64,000 nucleotides of DNA, from assembly GCA_016860845.1 (NCBI GenBank), contig BOKF01000040.1:1-64000 (forward strand), read 5' to 3'. The DNA is from Chloroflexota bacterium (GTDB lineage Bacteria > Chloroflexota > Anaerolineae > 4572-78 > J111). Of this stretch, positions 16,494 to 26,123 are shown piece after piece. The notes under the pieces are model-generated. The model saw nothing but the letters and a program-made list of their open reading frames with translations, had not been told where the DNA came from and searched no databases. How positions within the stretch are numbered: position 1 is the first letter of the stretch; the number at the start of each line of letters is the position of its first letter. The position numbers and the translations under genes were made by a program.

Positions 16494-19400
16494 ATGATCG
16501 AGCCTCAAACAGTTAGTATGCCAATCCGTAGAAATGGGGACGCTTTGCCTGACGGCGCGGTGCTGGTTGTTGGCGGAGGTGTGGCCGGAATGCGGGCCTC
16601 TATTGATCTGGCAGAGGCCGGCCTACGGGTCATTTTAATTGAATCGCTGCCCTCCCTGGGCGGGCGGGTGGCGCAATTAGGTTTTATGTTTCCTACGCAC
16701 GATTGTGTGCTGTGCCGGGGAACATCAGATCACGGCTACGGTTGTACCCGGCCAGCTATCTCACCCGGCTTTTTGGATCACAACCTGCACCCCAATATTA
16801 AGATACTGACCAACACCGAAGTCATCGCGGTTGAGGGGCAGGCCGGAGACTTTACCGTTCACCTCCGTCAGAATCCGCGTTATGTGGATCTTTATCGCTG
16901 TATCAACTGCGGCCTGTGTACGGCAGCCTGTCCAGTTTCTCTGCCTAGCGATTTCCAAATGGGACTGTCGCGTCGCAAAGCTATTTACAAAGTAGCGCCG
17001 CGCGCCATCCCCGATGCTTATGTAGTTGATAAAGGCCCTTACTGCCAGGATTGTAAGCTGTGTGTTGATATTTGCCCCACGGGTGCGGTCAATTTAAACG
17101 AAAAAACCCGGGAAGATATGATCCACGTCAGGGCAATCATCCTGGCCGTGGGTTATAGCCTGACTAATCTGAATGAGTATGAGGAGTACGGTTGGGGACG
17201 CTACGCCAACGTGTTACACAGCATGCAGTATGAACGCTTGGCCAGCCGCTCCGGCCCGACAGAAGGGATTGTAGCCCGTCCATCGGATAAACAATTGCCC
17301 CGGCGCATTGCCTGGGTGCAGTGTGTTGGCTCCAGGGATCAGAAATATCCCTACTGTTCCTCTATTTGCTGCATGTATGCCGCAAAAGAAGCAATGCTGG
17401 CCATGCAGTGCTTGCCCAACGTCGAGTGTACCATTTTTTCAGTGGATGAACGCGCTTTTAACAAGGAATTTTACGCTTATTATCACCGGGTGCAAGAGCA
17501 ACACGGGGTCAGGTACGTTCGCTGCCGTATCTCCGGCCTCAAAGAAGACCCCCAGACTAAAAACTTGAAAGTGCACTATCTGAACTCTGAGGGCGAGTTG
17601 GTTCAAGAGGAATTTGATATGATTGTGCTTTCGGTGGGGACGCAGCCGCCTGCCAGGGCTAAAGCTCTGGCTGAAATGCTGGGGATTGAATTAAATCCCT
17701 ATGGCTTTTGCCAGACCGATAAGTTCAGCCCGCTGGAAACCTCTCAACCGGGCGTTTATGTTTGTGGTACGTTCCAATCGCCCAAGGAAATCGCTGAGAC
17801 TTTTCTTGATGCCACCGGCGCCGCCGGTGAGGTCATCCGCTTGATGAACAGCACTGTTCGCGCCGGCCGGGTCGAGTCGAGTCGAGAATTTTCCTTCCTC
17901 TCGGCTAATGGTTTTGGCCCTGAATGTAACGGCGGCGATGGACAGGAACCACGGGTGGGTGTCTATGTTTGCCGCTGCTCACCCAGCATTGATGGTATTC
18001 TAGATACAGGCCAGATCATCGCTTTTGCAAAGGATTTGCCGGGCGTTGTTCACGCCACCGGATTGAACTATAGCTGTTTTGAAGGTGAACGCGCCCAAAT
18101 CAAAGAGTTTATCAAGACCCACCAGCTAAACCGGGTGATTGTGGCCGGTTGCAGCCACCGAACTCACGAGTCGCTGTTCCAACGTACCGTGCGAGAGGCC
18201 GGTCTCAACCCCTATCTGCTGGAGATGGTCAATATTCGTGAGCATTGTGCCTGGGTGCACCATAATTATCCTGAGGCGGCCACCCGCAAAGCCAAAGAGC
18301 AAATCCGAATGGCCGTTAGTCGTGCCCGCACGCTGACTTCAATTTACAAAGAAACGCTCACCCCAGCCCGGCGGGCGCTGATCATTGGGGGCGGTGTGGC
18401 CGGGATGACTGCGGCCCTGACCATTGCCGATAGCGGTTTTGAAGTGACTCTGGTAGAACGCGCGGCTGAACTGGGGGGCAACCTGCGCCACATTTACTAC
18501 GTAGCTGAGGGCGATAATCCGCAGCGACTCCTGCGTAATCTGGTCAATCGGGTGCGGGGCCATGACCGGATTGCCGTCTTGACTCGCAGTGAAGTTATTG
18601 CCCACGAAGGGTCGGTCGGTAATTTTCGCTCGGTTGTTCAAACCCGGCCACCGCACTACCTGTCTGCCGTAGGGCCAACGGAAACCGATATCCACCATAG
18701 TGTGATCATCGTTGCCACCGGCGGCCAGGAATGGCGCGGCGATGCTTATCTGCTTGGTCAAGATAAACGGGTGATGACGGCGGTTGACCTGGAAGAGCGC
18801 TTGGTTCATCGTCTCGAGGAAATTACGGGCCTGAAAGAAGTGGTTATGATCCAGTGTGTGCGCGATCCGGCAGGCCCCGACTATTGCAGCCGCATTTGCT
18901 GTACCAACACTATGAAAAATGCGATTCGCATCAAGCTGCTTAATCCCGACTGTAGGGTGACGGTGCTTTACAAGGACATCATCACCTATGGTTTCCGGGA
19001 GCAATACTACACCGAAGCCCGCCGGCGGGGGGTGATTTTTGTGCGGTATGACGAGGCGACCAAACCGCAGGTGTCGGTAAGGCAGAGTGACGGCCAGCTC
19101 CAGATTACCGTTTATGAGCCGGTTTTGAAAAAAGAATTGAATCTCAGCCCTGACCTGCTGGTGCTGAATATGGCTATTGTGCCTGCCGAGGGCATTGACC
19201 GCCTGTCTGCACTGCTAGGCGTGCCCCTTTCCAGTGACGGCTTCTTTATGGAAGCTCATCTCAAAATGCGGCCCATGGATTTTATGCGCGAAGGCATCTT
19301 CTTGTGCGGTATGGCCCACTACCCCAAATTTCTGGAAGACGCCATCGCCAATGGTCAGGCTGCCGCCGGGCGAGCCATCTCCATTCTCTCCAAAACGCCG

Positions 19401-19673
19401 CTCTATATTGGTGGGGCCATAGCGGTTGTAGACCAGGAAAAATGTGTCGGCTGCCTGACCTGCGTGCGGACCTGCCCCTTTAGTATTCCCCAAATTCAGT
19501 CAGATCACACCGGTGTTGGCAACCTGATGGGCGCGGCTTATATCGATCCGGCGCAGTGCCAGGGATGCGGCACCTGCACCGCCGAGTGTCCCGCCGAGGC
19601 CATCCAATTGATGAATTACCACGACGAGCAGATTTTTGCCCAGGGGTTGGGTGCGTGGCAGGTAGCGGTATAA
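16494..19673 (+). CDS. hdrA: HdrA-like flavin/Fe-S electron-bifurcating subunit, double-length
   Basis: 1059 residues made of two HdrA-type halves. First half: FAD site VVGGGVAGMRASIDLAEAG (about 24-42), a Cys-rich insert (CVLCRG), ferredoxin motifs CINCGLCTAACPV (about 138) and CQDCKLCVDICPTGAV (about 183), and QCVGSRDQKYPYCSSICC. Second half: HdrA-like VYVCRCSPSIDG, GCSHRTHESLF, a second FAD site IIGGGVAGMTAALTIADSG (about 624), CSRICC, and a C-terminal 2x4Fe-4S ferredoxin with CVGCLTCVRTCP and CQGCGTCTAECP. HdrA carries the bifurcating FAD in known Hdr complexes. Followed 67 nt later by mvhD. Confidence 0.9.
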   Translation: MIEPQTVSMPIRRNGDALPDGAVLVVGGGVAGMRASIDLAEAGLRVILIESLPSLGGRVAQLGFMFPTHDCVLCRGTSDHGYGCTRPAISPGFLDHNLHPNIKILTNTEVIAVEGQAGDFTVHLRQNPRYVDLYRCINCGLCTAACPVSLPSDFQMGLSRRKAIYKVAPRAIPDAYVVDKGPYCQDCKLCVDICPTGAVNLNEKTREDMIHVRAIILAVGYSLTNLNEYEEYGWGRYANVLHSMQYERLASRSGPTEGIVARPSDKQLPRRIAWVQCVGSRDQKYPYCSSICCMYAAKEAMLAMQCLPNVECTIFSVDERAFNKEFYAYYHRVQEQHGVRYVRCRISGLKEDPQTKNLKVHYLNSEGELVQEEFDMIVLSVGTQPPARAKALAEMLGIELNPYGFCQTDKFSPLETSQPGVYVCGTFQSPKEIAETFLDATGAAGEVIRLMNSTVRAGRVESSREFSFLSANGFGPECNGGDGQEPRVGVYVCRCSPSIDGILDTGQIIAFAKDLPGVVHATGLNYSCFEGERAQIKEFIKTHQLNRVIVAGCSHRTHESLFQRTVREAGLNPYLLEMVNIREHCAWVHHNYPEAATRKAKEQIRMAVSRARTLTSIYKETLTPARRALIIGGGVAGMTAALTIADSGFEVTLVERAAELGGNLRHIYYVAEGDNPQRLLRNLVNRVRGHDRIAVLTRSEVIAHEGSVGNFRSVVQTRPPHYLSAVGPTETDIHHSVIIVATGGQEWRGDAYLLGQDKRVMTAVDLEERLVHRLEEITGLKEVVMIQCVRDPAGPDYCSRICCTNTMKNAIRIKLLNPDCRVTVLYKDIITYGFREQYYTEARRRGVIFVRYDEATKPQVSVRQSDGQLQITVYEPVLKKELNLSPDLLVLNMAIVPAEGIDRLSALLGVPLSSDGFFMEAHLKMRPMDFMREGIFLCGMAHYPKFLEDAIANGQAAAGRAISILSKTPLYIGGAIAVVDQEKCVGCLTCVRTCPFSIPQIQSDHTGVGNLMGAAYIDPAQCQGCGTCTAECPAEAIQLMNYHDEQIFAQGLGAWQVAV

Positions 19674-19740
19674 GGGGAGAATGAGAGAATTCTGACCACA
19701 CCTTACGCATCACGCATTACGTATCACGTATGAGGATATT

Positions 19741-20184
19741 ATGAGCAACAATAGACATCACAACAATTTTGAACCCGAAATCACCGCTTTTACCTGCATC
19801 TACTGCGGGTATATGAGTGTGGATACGGCAGGGGCGCTGCGGATTCAATATCCGCCCAATATCAAGCTGGTTAAAATGCCCTGCACCGGCAAAACCGATG
19901 TGCGCTACATTCTTGAAGCCTTTGAACAGGGCGCCGACGGGGTGTTCATCACCGCCTGTGCGTTGGGCAATTGCCATCACGTTCGCGGCAACGAACGGGG
20001 TCTGGCCCGGGTAGAGCGGACAAAACGGCTGCTGGAAGAAATCGGCCTGGAGAGCGAGCGGCTTGAGATGCACTTTGTATCAGGGGGAATGGGCAACACC
20101 TTTGCCCAGGCCGCTACCGCCATGACCGAGAGGATACGGGCGTTAGGCCCAAATCCGCTAAAAAGCAACTATACTTCGGAATGA
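19741..20184 (+). CDS. mvhD: MvhD/FlpD-like iron-sulfur subunit (Cys form)
   Basis: 147 residues. It should bind a [2Fe-2S] cluster and pass electrons to or from HdrA. Conserved pieces: CIYCGYMSVDTAG, KMPCTGKTDVRYILEAFE and TACALGNCHHVRGN. The Cys of TAC at this last motif is replaced by selenocysteine in the paralogue at 24981. It sits between two hdrA genes, which suits a dedicated MvhD for each HdrA. Confidence 0.88.
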   Translation: MSNNRHHNNFEPEITAFTCIYCGYMSVDTAGALRIQYPPNIKLVKMPCTGKTDVRYILEAFEQGADGVFITACALGNCHHVRGNERGLARVERTKRLLEEIGLESERLEMHFVSGGMGNTFAQAATAMTERIRALGPNPLKSNYTSE

Positions 20185-20277
20185 ACGCTGTCCAAGGCAA
20201 GAAGGCAAAGTCATGAATTTTATGGGAGCAGATGCAAAGATAGCCAGGAGCCAGACCCTTTGGAAGAAGAGGTAAGT

Positions 20278-23200
20278 ATGGCTAGCAACGGGCGCGGAAA
20301 AGAAAACGGAAACGTCGTTGGCGCCGTCATGGTTGTTGGCGGCGGCATCGCCGGCATGCAAGCCGCGCTGGATCTGGCTGAGTCCGGCTTTAAAGTACAC
20401 CTGGTTGAGACAAAATCGGCCATTGGCGGACATATGGCCCAGCTTGATAAAACCTTCCCCACTAACGATTGTGCCATGTGCACCATTAGCCCCAAACTGG
20501 TAGATGTTGGCCGTCACCCCAATATCAATATTCTGACCCAGACTGAGGTTGAGCGCATCAGCGGGCAGGCGGGCGACTTTATGGTTACGGTACGTCGCCA
20601 GCCGCGCTATATTGACATTAATAAATGTACCGCCTGCGGCGATTGCGCCCAGGTTTGCCCGGTTGTCATTCCATCCAGGTTCAACGTGGGTCTGGAGCAG
20701 CAACGAGCCGCTCACAAACTCTACCCTCAGGCTATTCCCAACGCTTACGCTATTGAAAAGCGCGGCATCGCTCCCTGCCGCGATGCCTGCCCGGCCCACC
20801 AACGGGCGCAGGGCTACATCGCCCTCATTCGCGAGGGGCGCTACGATGACGCGCTGCGGGTCATCAAAGAGGACAACCCCTTCCCCGGTATCTGCGGCCG
20901 CATCTGTAACCATCGCTGCGAGGATGCCTGTAACCGGGGCAAGGTGGATGAGCCGGTCAATATTCACGCCCTTAAACGGTTTGTGACCGATAAAGTTTAC
21001 GCCAAGCCTCGCGTCCCGCCACAGCCCGTTCCGCGCCAATACGAGGAACGGGTGGCAGTGATTGGCGCAGGACCTTGCGGGCTGACCGCTGCCCAGGATT
21101 TGTGCAAACTGGGCTACCCGGTAACCGTCTTTGAGGCGCTGCCGGTGGCCGGGGGTATGCTGCGGGTGGGGGTGCCGGAGTATCGCCTGCCCAGTGCGAT
21201 TGTGGATCGTGAGGTGCAAGATATTATTGACCTGGGCGTCGAGCTACGCCTCAACACGACCGTCGAACATCTGGACCACCTCTTTGATGAGGGATTTAAG
21301 GCCGTGCTCATCGCTGTGGGCGCTCATGAGGGCATCCGGCTGCCGATTCCGGGCAACAATCTTGATGGCGTACTCATCAATACCCATTTTTTGCGAGAGG
21401 TTCGCCTGCACCACTCCCAAAACGGCGATTCGCCGTTTCCCGATCTGCCCCAAAAACGGGTGCTGGTTCTTGGAGGAGGCAACGTGGCTATTGATGTGGC
21501 GCGCACCGCCGTCCGCCTGGGGGCAAAAGAGGTGGCCCTGGCCTGCCTTGAAGGGCGCGAGACCATGCCGGCCCACGAATGGGAAATCCAGGAGGCCATT
21601 GACGAGGGAATCAAGCTTTATCCAAGCCGCTCCTTTACCTGTATTAGCGACAACGGTCGCGGCGGCGTGGCCGGGGTGGAATGTGTCAAGGTGCGCTCTT
21701 TCTCATTTGACAGCCAGGGGCGGCTGGAACTGGAAACCGAACCGGGCAGCGAACATGTGCTTGAGTGCGAAACGGTCATTTTTTCGGTGGGGCAGCGCGC
21801 CGGTCTGGCCTTCATCCCCGCGGACGCCGGAGTAGGCTTAACCTCGCGGCGGACGATTGCCATCAACCCCAATACCTTTGCCGCCACTCGACCCGGTGTT
21901 TTTGCTGCGGGTGACAGCGTCAGCGGAACGGCCTTTGTCATCGAGGCGGTAGCCAGCGGTCACCAGTCCGCCGGGTCGATTCACCGCTATCTACGGGGTG
22001 ACGCCCTGGAACCCAGATCAAAGCCCGAATTGCCGGTGGTCAAGCTGACCCAGGCCGAACTCGAAGCGCGCCAACAGCGAGGCGAAATTCGGCTCACCCC
22101 GCGCGTGCCGGTACCGGAATTACCGCTTGAGACGCGAGTCCGCAACTTTGCCGAGGTGGCGCAGGGCTATACCGACGAGCTGGCCCAAGCCGAAGCAGCT
22201 CGCTGCCTGGCCTGCGGTATTTGCTCTGAGTGTCTGAGCTGCCAGTACGTTTGCGGGGTTGGGGCGGTGCTGCACGATATGGTTGAGCAAATTGAAGAGA
22301 TTAATGTCGGAGCAATTATTCTGGCGCCGGGCTACCAGGTTTATCGGGCCGAGCTATCGGAGGAGTATGGCTTTGGCCGGTACCCCAACGTTGTCACCAG
22401 CCTGCAATTTGAACGATTACTCAGCGCCTCTGGCCCGACAATGGGCCACGTCAAGCGGCCTTCTGATGGTAGAACAGCCAGAAAAATTGCCTTTCTGCAA
22501 TGCGTCGGCTCCCGTGACCAATCGCACGACTATTGCTCAGCGGTCTGCTGCATGTACGCGGCCAAAGAGGCCATTATGGCTAAAGAGCACGAGCCCGAAA
22601 CCGACATCCACGTCTTTATGATGGATATGCGCGCTTTTAGCAAGGGCTACGAGGAATATTACCGCCGGGCGCGCGATAAGTACGGTATTAAGTATACCCG
22701 CTGCCGCATCTCGACAGTCAAGGAGGATCCGGTCACCAGGAAGCTGATTTTGAGATATACGGTGGATGATGAGCCAACAGCAGGTGAGGCAGCGATACAA
22801 CGTGACTCACTCCTTGCAGATTCGCGGACTCGCCCTTCGTCTCTTCTTCAAGAGGAATTCGACCTGGTTGTCCTCTCGGTCGGTATGGAGATTTCAGAGA
22901 GCGTGAAGGCGCTGGGGCATCGGCTGGGGATTGAGTTGGACAGTTACGGTTTCTGCCACACGGTGCAGTTTGACCCGCTGCAAACCAGCCAGCCCGGCAT
23001 CTATGCCATCGGCCCCTTCCGCGAGCCAAAGGACATTCCTGAGTCGGTGGTCGAGGCCAGTGGGGCGGCGGCCAGAGTTGGGGGGCTGCTGGCCAAGGCC
23101 CGCCACACGCTCACCCGCACCATCGAATACCCGCCGGAACGGGATGTGTCGCCGGAGGAAGTCAAAACCGCTGTTTTTGTTTGCCACTGCGGGACAAATA

Positions 23201-24984
23201 TCGGCGGCTTTGTTAACGTGCCGGAGGTGGCCGGCTACGCTCGGTCCTTACCCAACGTCGTCCACGCCGAGGACAATTTGTATACCTGTTCGCAGGACAG
23301 CATCGCCCACATCACGGCGAAGGTGAAAGAATTAGGCGCTAACCGGGTGGTCGTGGCTTCTTGCACGCCTCTAACCCACGAACCCCTGTTCCAGAGCAGT
23401 ATCCGCGAGGCGGGGCTTAACCCTTACCTGTTTGAAATGGCTAATATTCGGAACCAGTGTTCCTGGGTCCATTCCGCTGACCGGGAGATAGCGACCCGCA
23501 AGGCCAAAGATTTGGTGCGTATGGCCGTGGCGCGAGCATCGGCATTACAACCTTTACACACAACTGAGTTGGTTGTTGAACAGAGTGCCCTGGTCATTGG
23601 CGGTGGGGCGGCTGGGATGAGTGCGGCCCTGTCCCTGGCAGAACAGGGGTTCCCTGTCCATTTGGTAGAACGTACCGCCGAACTGGGCGGCAACCTGCGC
23701 TATGTCCACTATTTTGCCGGAGAAACTGGCGGGTCGGCGGAGCCGCAAGCCGACCTGTCCAACCTGATAAAGCAGGTCAAAGCCGAGCCGTTGATTACCC
23801 TGCACCTGGAAACCGAGTTCGAAGCGATGGACGGTTTCAAGGGTAATTTTAGTTCGACGTTGCGCCACAAAAATGGCCCCTTCACGGTCAAGCACGGCGT
23901 CATCGTCGTAGCTACCGGCGGGGTGGAGTACAAGGGCCATGAATATGGCTACGGCAGCCATCCGTACATCCTGACCCAATTGGAATTCGAGCAGTTGCTG
24001 GCCGAGGAGCAGGGGAGCACCCCCGTGAACTACCGGGGGCAGGTGGGAGCAGGGGAGCAGGGGCCTGCACAAGCAGACGAAAAATCCAAAATCGTAAATC
24101 GTAAATCCAAAATCGAAAATGTGGTGATGATCCAATGTGTTGGCCCGGCTGAACGTTTCTGTGGGCGTATCTGCTGCACGACGGCCCTAAAAAACGCGCT
24201 CAAGCTAAAAGAATTAAATCCCGACGCCCAGGTTACGGTCATCTATCGGGATATCCGGACTTACGGCTCCAAAGAGCGGCTGTATACGCAAGCACGCCAG
24301 GCGGGTGTGCTCTTCGTGCGCTATGACTTTGACCGGAAACCGGAAGTGATCAGCAACAGCACCGCAGGGGGAACGAATAGCGAATTAACGGTGCGTGTCT
24401 GGGAGCCGGTGCTGGGCAAAACCCTGACGCTGAAACCTGATTTGTTGGTATTGAGCACACCGATGGTGCCCTCGCCGGGCGCACGGGAGTTGGCCACCAA
24501 GTTGAAGATAGCGGTGGATATGGACGACTTTTTCCTGGAAGCGCACGTCAAGCTGCGGCCGGTTGATTTTGCTTCGGATGGAATATTTATGTGCGGTCTG
24601 GCCCACTATCCCAAATTTCTAGATGAAAGCATCATCCAGGCCCAGGCCGCAGCCGCTCGAGCGGCGACCATCCTTTCCCAACAGGCTATAACCTCTAGCG
24701 GCCGGGTTGCCGTGGCCAATCAAACTCGCTGTGTGGGTTGTTTAACCTGCGTGCGGATTTGTCCTTACCATGTGCCCAAGATGGTCGCTAACCTGACCGG
24801 GGTCGGCAATATTATTGGCGCGGCTCAGATTGAACCGACCATTTGCCAGGGCTGCGGTATTTGCGTGGCCGAGTGTCCGGCCAAAGCCATTCAATTGATG
24901 CACTACACAGATGCCCAGACGTTGGCCAAGCTGGATGCGCTATTTGAGCACGATGAAGTTTTAGAGGAGAAAGTTCTAGCATGA
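20278..24984 (+). CDS. hdrA: Giant HdrA with inserted GltD-like NAD(P)H oxidoreductase module
   Basis: 1568 residues from ATG at 20278 (AGAGGT upstream; an in-frame TTG at 20260 is possible). It begins as HdrA: VVGGGIAGMQAALDLAESG, DCAMC, CTACGDCAQVCPV (about 117). At about 164 the HdrA fold is broken by a GltD-like block of about 485 residues: CRDACPAHQ, GICGRICNHRCEDACNRG, IGAGPCGLTAAQDL, VLGGGNVAIDVARTAVRLGA. HdrA resumes at CLACGICSECLSCQYVCG. A second HdrA half follows, ending in CVGCLTCVRICP and CQGCGICVAECP. The insert likely gives direct NAD(P)H access. Overlaps the Sec-MvhD gene by 4 nt. Confidence 0.9.
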   Translation: MASNGRGKENGNVVGAVMVVGGGIAGMQAALDLAESGFKVHLVETKSAIGGHMAQLDKTFPTNDCAMCTISPKLVDVGRHPNINILTQTEVERISGQAGDFMVTVRRQPRYIDINKCTACGDCAQVCPVVIPSRFNVGLEQQRAAHKLYPQAIPNAYAIEKRGIAPCRDACPAHQRAQGYIALIREGRYDDALRVIKEDNPFPGICGRICNHRCEDACNRGKVDEPVNIHALKRFVTDKVYAKPRVPPQPVPRQYEERVAVIGAGPCGLTAAQDLCKLGYPVTVFEALPVAGGMLRVGVPEYRLPSAIVDREVQDIIDLGVELRLNTTVEHLDHLFDEGFKAVLIAVGAHEGIRLPIPGNNLDGVLINTHFLREVRLHHSQNGDSPFPDLPQKRVLVLGGGNVAIDVARTAVRLGAKEVALACLEGRETMPAHEWEIQEAIDEGIKLYPSRSFTCISDNGRGGVAGVECVKVRSFSFDSQGRLELETEPGSEHVLECETVIFSVGQRAGLAFIPADAGVGLTSRRTIAINPNTFAATRPGVFAAGDSVSGTAFVIEAVASGHQSAGSIHRYLRGDALEPRSKPELPVVKLTQAELEARQQRGEIRLTPRVPVPELPLETRVRNFAEVAQGYTDELAQAEAARCLACGICSECLSCQYVCGVGAVLHDMVEQIEEINVGAIILAPGYQVYRAELSEEYGFGRYPNVVTSLQFERLLSASGPTMGHVKRPSDGRTARKIAFLQCVGSRDQSHDYCSAVCCMYAAKEAIMAKEHEPETDIHVFMMDMRAFSKGYEEYYRRARDKYGIKYTRCRISTVKEDPVTRKLILRYTVDDEPTAGEAAIQRDSLLADSRTRPSSLLQEEFDLVVLSVGMEISESVKALGHRLGIELDSYGFCHTVQFDPLQTSQPGIYAIGPFREPKDIPESVVEASGAAARVGGLLAKARHTLTRTIEYPPERDVSPEEVKTAVFVCHCGTNIGGFVNVPEVAGYARSLPNVVHAEDNLYTCSQDSIAHITAKVKELGANRVVVASCTPLTHEPLFQSSIREAGLNPYLFEMANIRNQCSWVHSADREIATRKAKDLVRMAVARASALQPLHTTELVVEQSALVIGGGAAGMSAALSLAEQGFPVHLVERTAELGGNLRYVHYFAGETGGSAEPQADLSNLIKQVKAEPLITLHLETEFEAMDGFKGNFSSTLRHKNGPFTVKHGVIVVATGGVEYKGHEYGYGSHPYILTQLEFEQLLAEEQGSTPVNYRGQVGAGEQGPAQADEKSKIVNRKSKIENVVMIQCVGPAERFCGRICCTTALKNALKLKELNPDAQVTVIYRDIRTYGSKERLYTQARQAGVLFVRYDFDRKPEVISNSTAGGTNSELTVRVWEPVLGKTLTLKPDLLVLSTPMVPSPGARELATKLKIAVDMDDFFLEAHVKLRPVDFASDGIFMCGLAHYPKFLDESIIQAQAAAARAATILSQQAITSSGRVAVANQTRCVGCLTCVRICPYHVPKMVANLTGVGNIIGAAQIEPTICQGCGICVAECPAKAIQLMHYTDAQTLAKLDALFEHDEVLEEKVLA

Positions 24985-25415
24985 CAACTTCAAAGAATGG
25001 GGGTGACCCTCAAATTGTGGCCTTTTGCTGCCGCCATTGCGCGTATGCGGCGGCCGATATGGCGGGCGGAATGCGTCTGACCTACCCGGCTGCCCTGAAA
25101 GTTTTTGAGCTGCCATGCACCGGCAAGCTCGACGTGCTGTATGTTCTGCGCGCCTTTGAGGACGGGGCCGACGGCATCATTGTGGCCGGTTGACTGGAAG
25201 GCGACTGCCATTACCTGGAAGGTAATCTAAACGCCCGGCGGCGCGTGGAGTACGCCCGCAAGCTATTGGAAGAAATCGGTCTGGAAGGTCGGCGCATCCG
25301 AATGGTCAACGTCTCGGCGGCGATGGGGCCTCAATTTGCCCAGGCCGCTACGGAGATGACAGCAGAAATTGTCAAAATCGGCCCAAATCCATTAAGGACA
25401 GATTATGGAGGCTAA
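24981..25415 (+). CDS. mvhD: MvhD-like subunit, selenoprotein (in-frame TGA)
   Basis: 144 residues if the TGA at 25191-25193 is read as selenocysteine (residue 71). The frame continues without a break after the TGA into LEGDCHYLEGN, the conserved C-terminal part of MvhD, and ends at TAA 25413. At the same place the Cys paralogue at 19741 reads TAC-ALGNCHH, so Sec replaces a conserved Cys with the same four-residue spacing to the next Cys. MvhD/VhuD selenoproteins are known in methanogens and other anaerobes. SelD is encoded 4 kb downstream. A conventional gene caller would cut this gene at 70 residues. Confidence 0.88.
25210..25226 (+). other. Candidate bacterial SECIS hairpin for mvhD
   Basis: ATTACC-TGGAA-GGTAAT: 6-bp stem with a 5-nt loop containing GG, 16 nt after the TGA. 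Bacterial SECIS loops lie about this far downstream and carry a G in the apical loop that SelB reads. The hairpin lies inside the coding region, as is normal in bacteria. Confidence 0.6.
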
Positions 25416-25418
25416 GTT

Positions 25419-26105
25419 ATGATAGTAGCAGAACAAAAACCCCTGGCGGAAATTAAATCAATGATCGCCGACGCCGAGCGGGTGCTGGTAGTTGGCTGTG
25501 GCACGTGTGTTACGGTTTGCTTTGCCGGCGGCACCAAAGAGGTGGATATTTTGGCCTCCAGCCTGCGGATGGCGACCAAGCTCGATGGCAACGGCAAAGT
25601 GGTTGATGAATTTACCGTGCAGCGCCAGTGCGAGTGGGAATACAACGCGCCACTTGCGGAAAAGCTGGCTAACTACGATCTCATCCTGTCGCTAGGGTGT
25701 GGGATCGGGGTGCAGACGCTGGCCGAGCAGTTCCCCCAAAAGCGGGTTGTCCCCGGCCTTAACACCAAGTTTATGGGCTTACCTACTGAGCAGGGAGTTT
25801 GGGAAGAACGCTGCGCGGCCTGCGGCAACTGCATTCTGGATAAGACCGGTGGCATTTGTCCGATTGCTCGCTGCGCTAAGCAGTTGCTCAACGGCCCCTG
25901 CGGTGGCTCGCAAAATGGCGTCTGCGAGATTAACGCGGAGGTACCCTGCGCCTGGCAGCTCATCTGGGAGCGAATGACCGCTCTGGGGCAGATTGATCGC
26001 TTGCTGGAACTGCAACCGCCCAAGGACTGGCGCACCAGCCGCGATGGTGGGCCGCGCAAAATTGTGCGGGAAGATTTACGTTTACCCCTTACTCCGCATC
26101 AGTAG
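25419..26105 (+). CDS. metV: MetV, Zn/Fe-S partner of methylene-THF reductase
   Basis: 228 residues, 3 nt after the Sec-MvhD stop, with GGAGG upstream. N-terminal half has VLVVGCGTCVTVCFAGGTKEV; C-terminal half has CAACGNCILDKTGGICP, CAKQLLNGPCGG and CEINAEVPCAWQLIWERM. This is the PF12225-type domain that forms a tight complex with MetF in acetogens and passes electrons from HdrABC-MvhD to the MetF flavin. It matches the N-terminal domain of the fusion at 14092 but is complete. Confidence 0.88.
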   Translation: MIVAEQKPLAEIKSMIADAERVLVVGCGTCVTVCFAGGTKEVDILASSLRMATKLDGNGKVVDEFTVQRQCEWEYNAPLAEKLANYDLILSLGCGIGVQTLAEQFPQKRVVPGLNTKFMGLPTEQGVWEERCAACGNCILDKTGGICPIARCAKQLLNGPCGGSQNGVCEINAEVPCAWQLIWERMTALGQIDRLLELQPPKDWRTSRDGGPRKIVREDLRLPLTPHQ

Positions 26106-26123
26106 CAGCAGAAGGAGCACACC

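Noticed and set aside
25191..25193. TGA as a true stop making a 70-aa MvhD fragment
   Set aside because: The frame continues into conserved MvhD sequence, the paralogue has Cys at this point, and a hairpin and selD are present.
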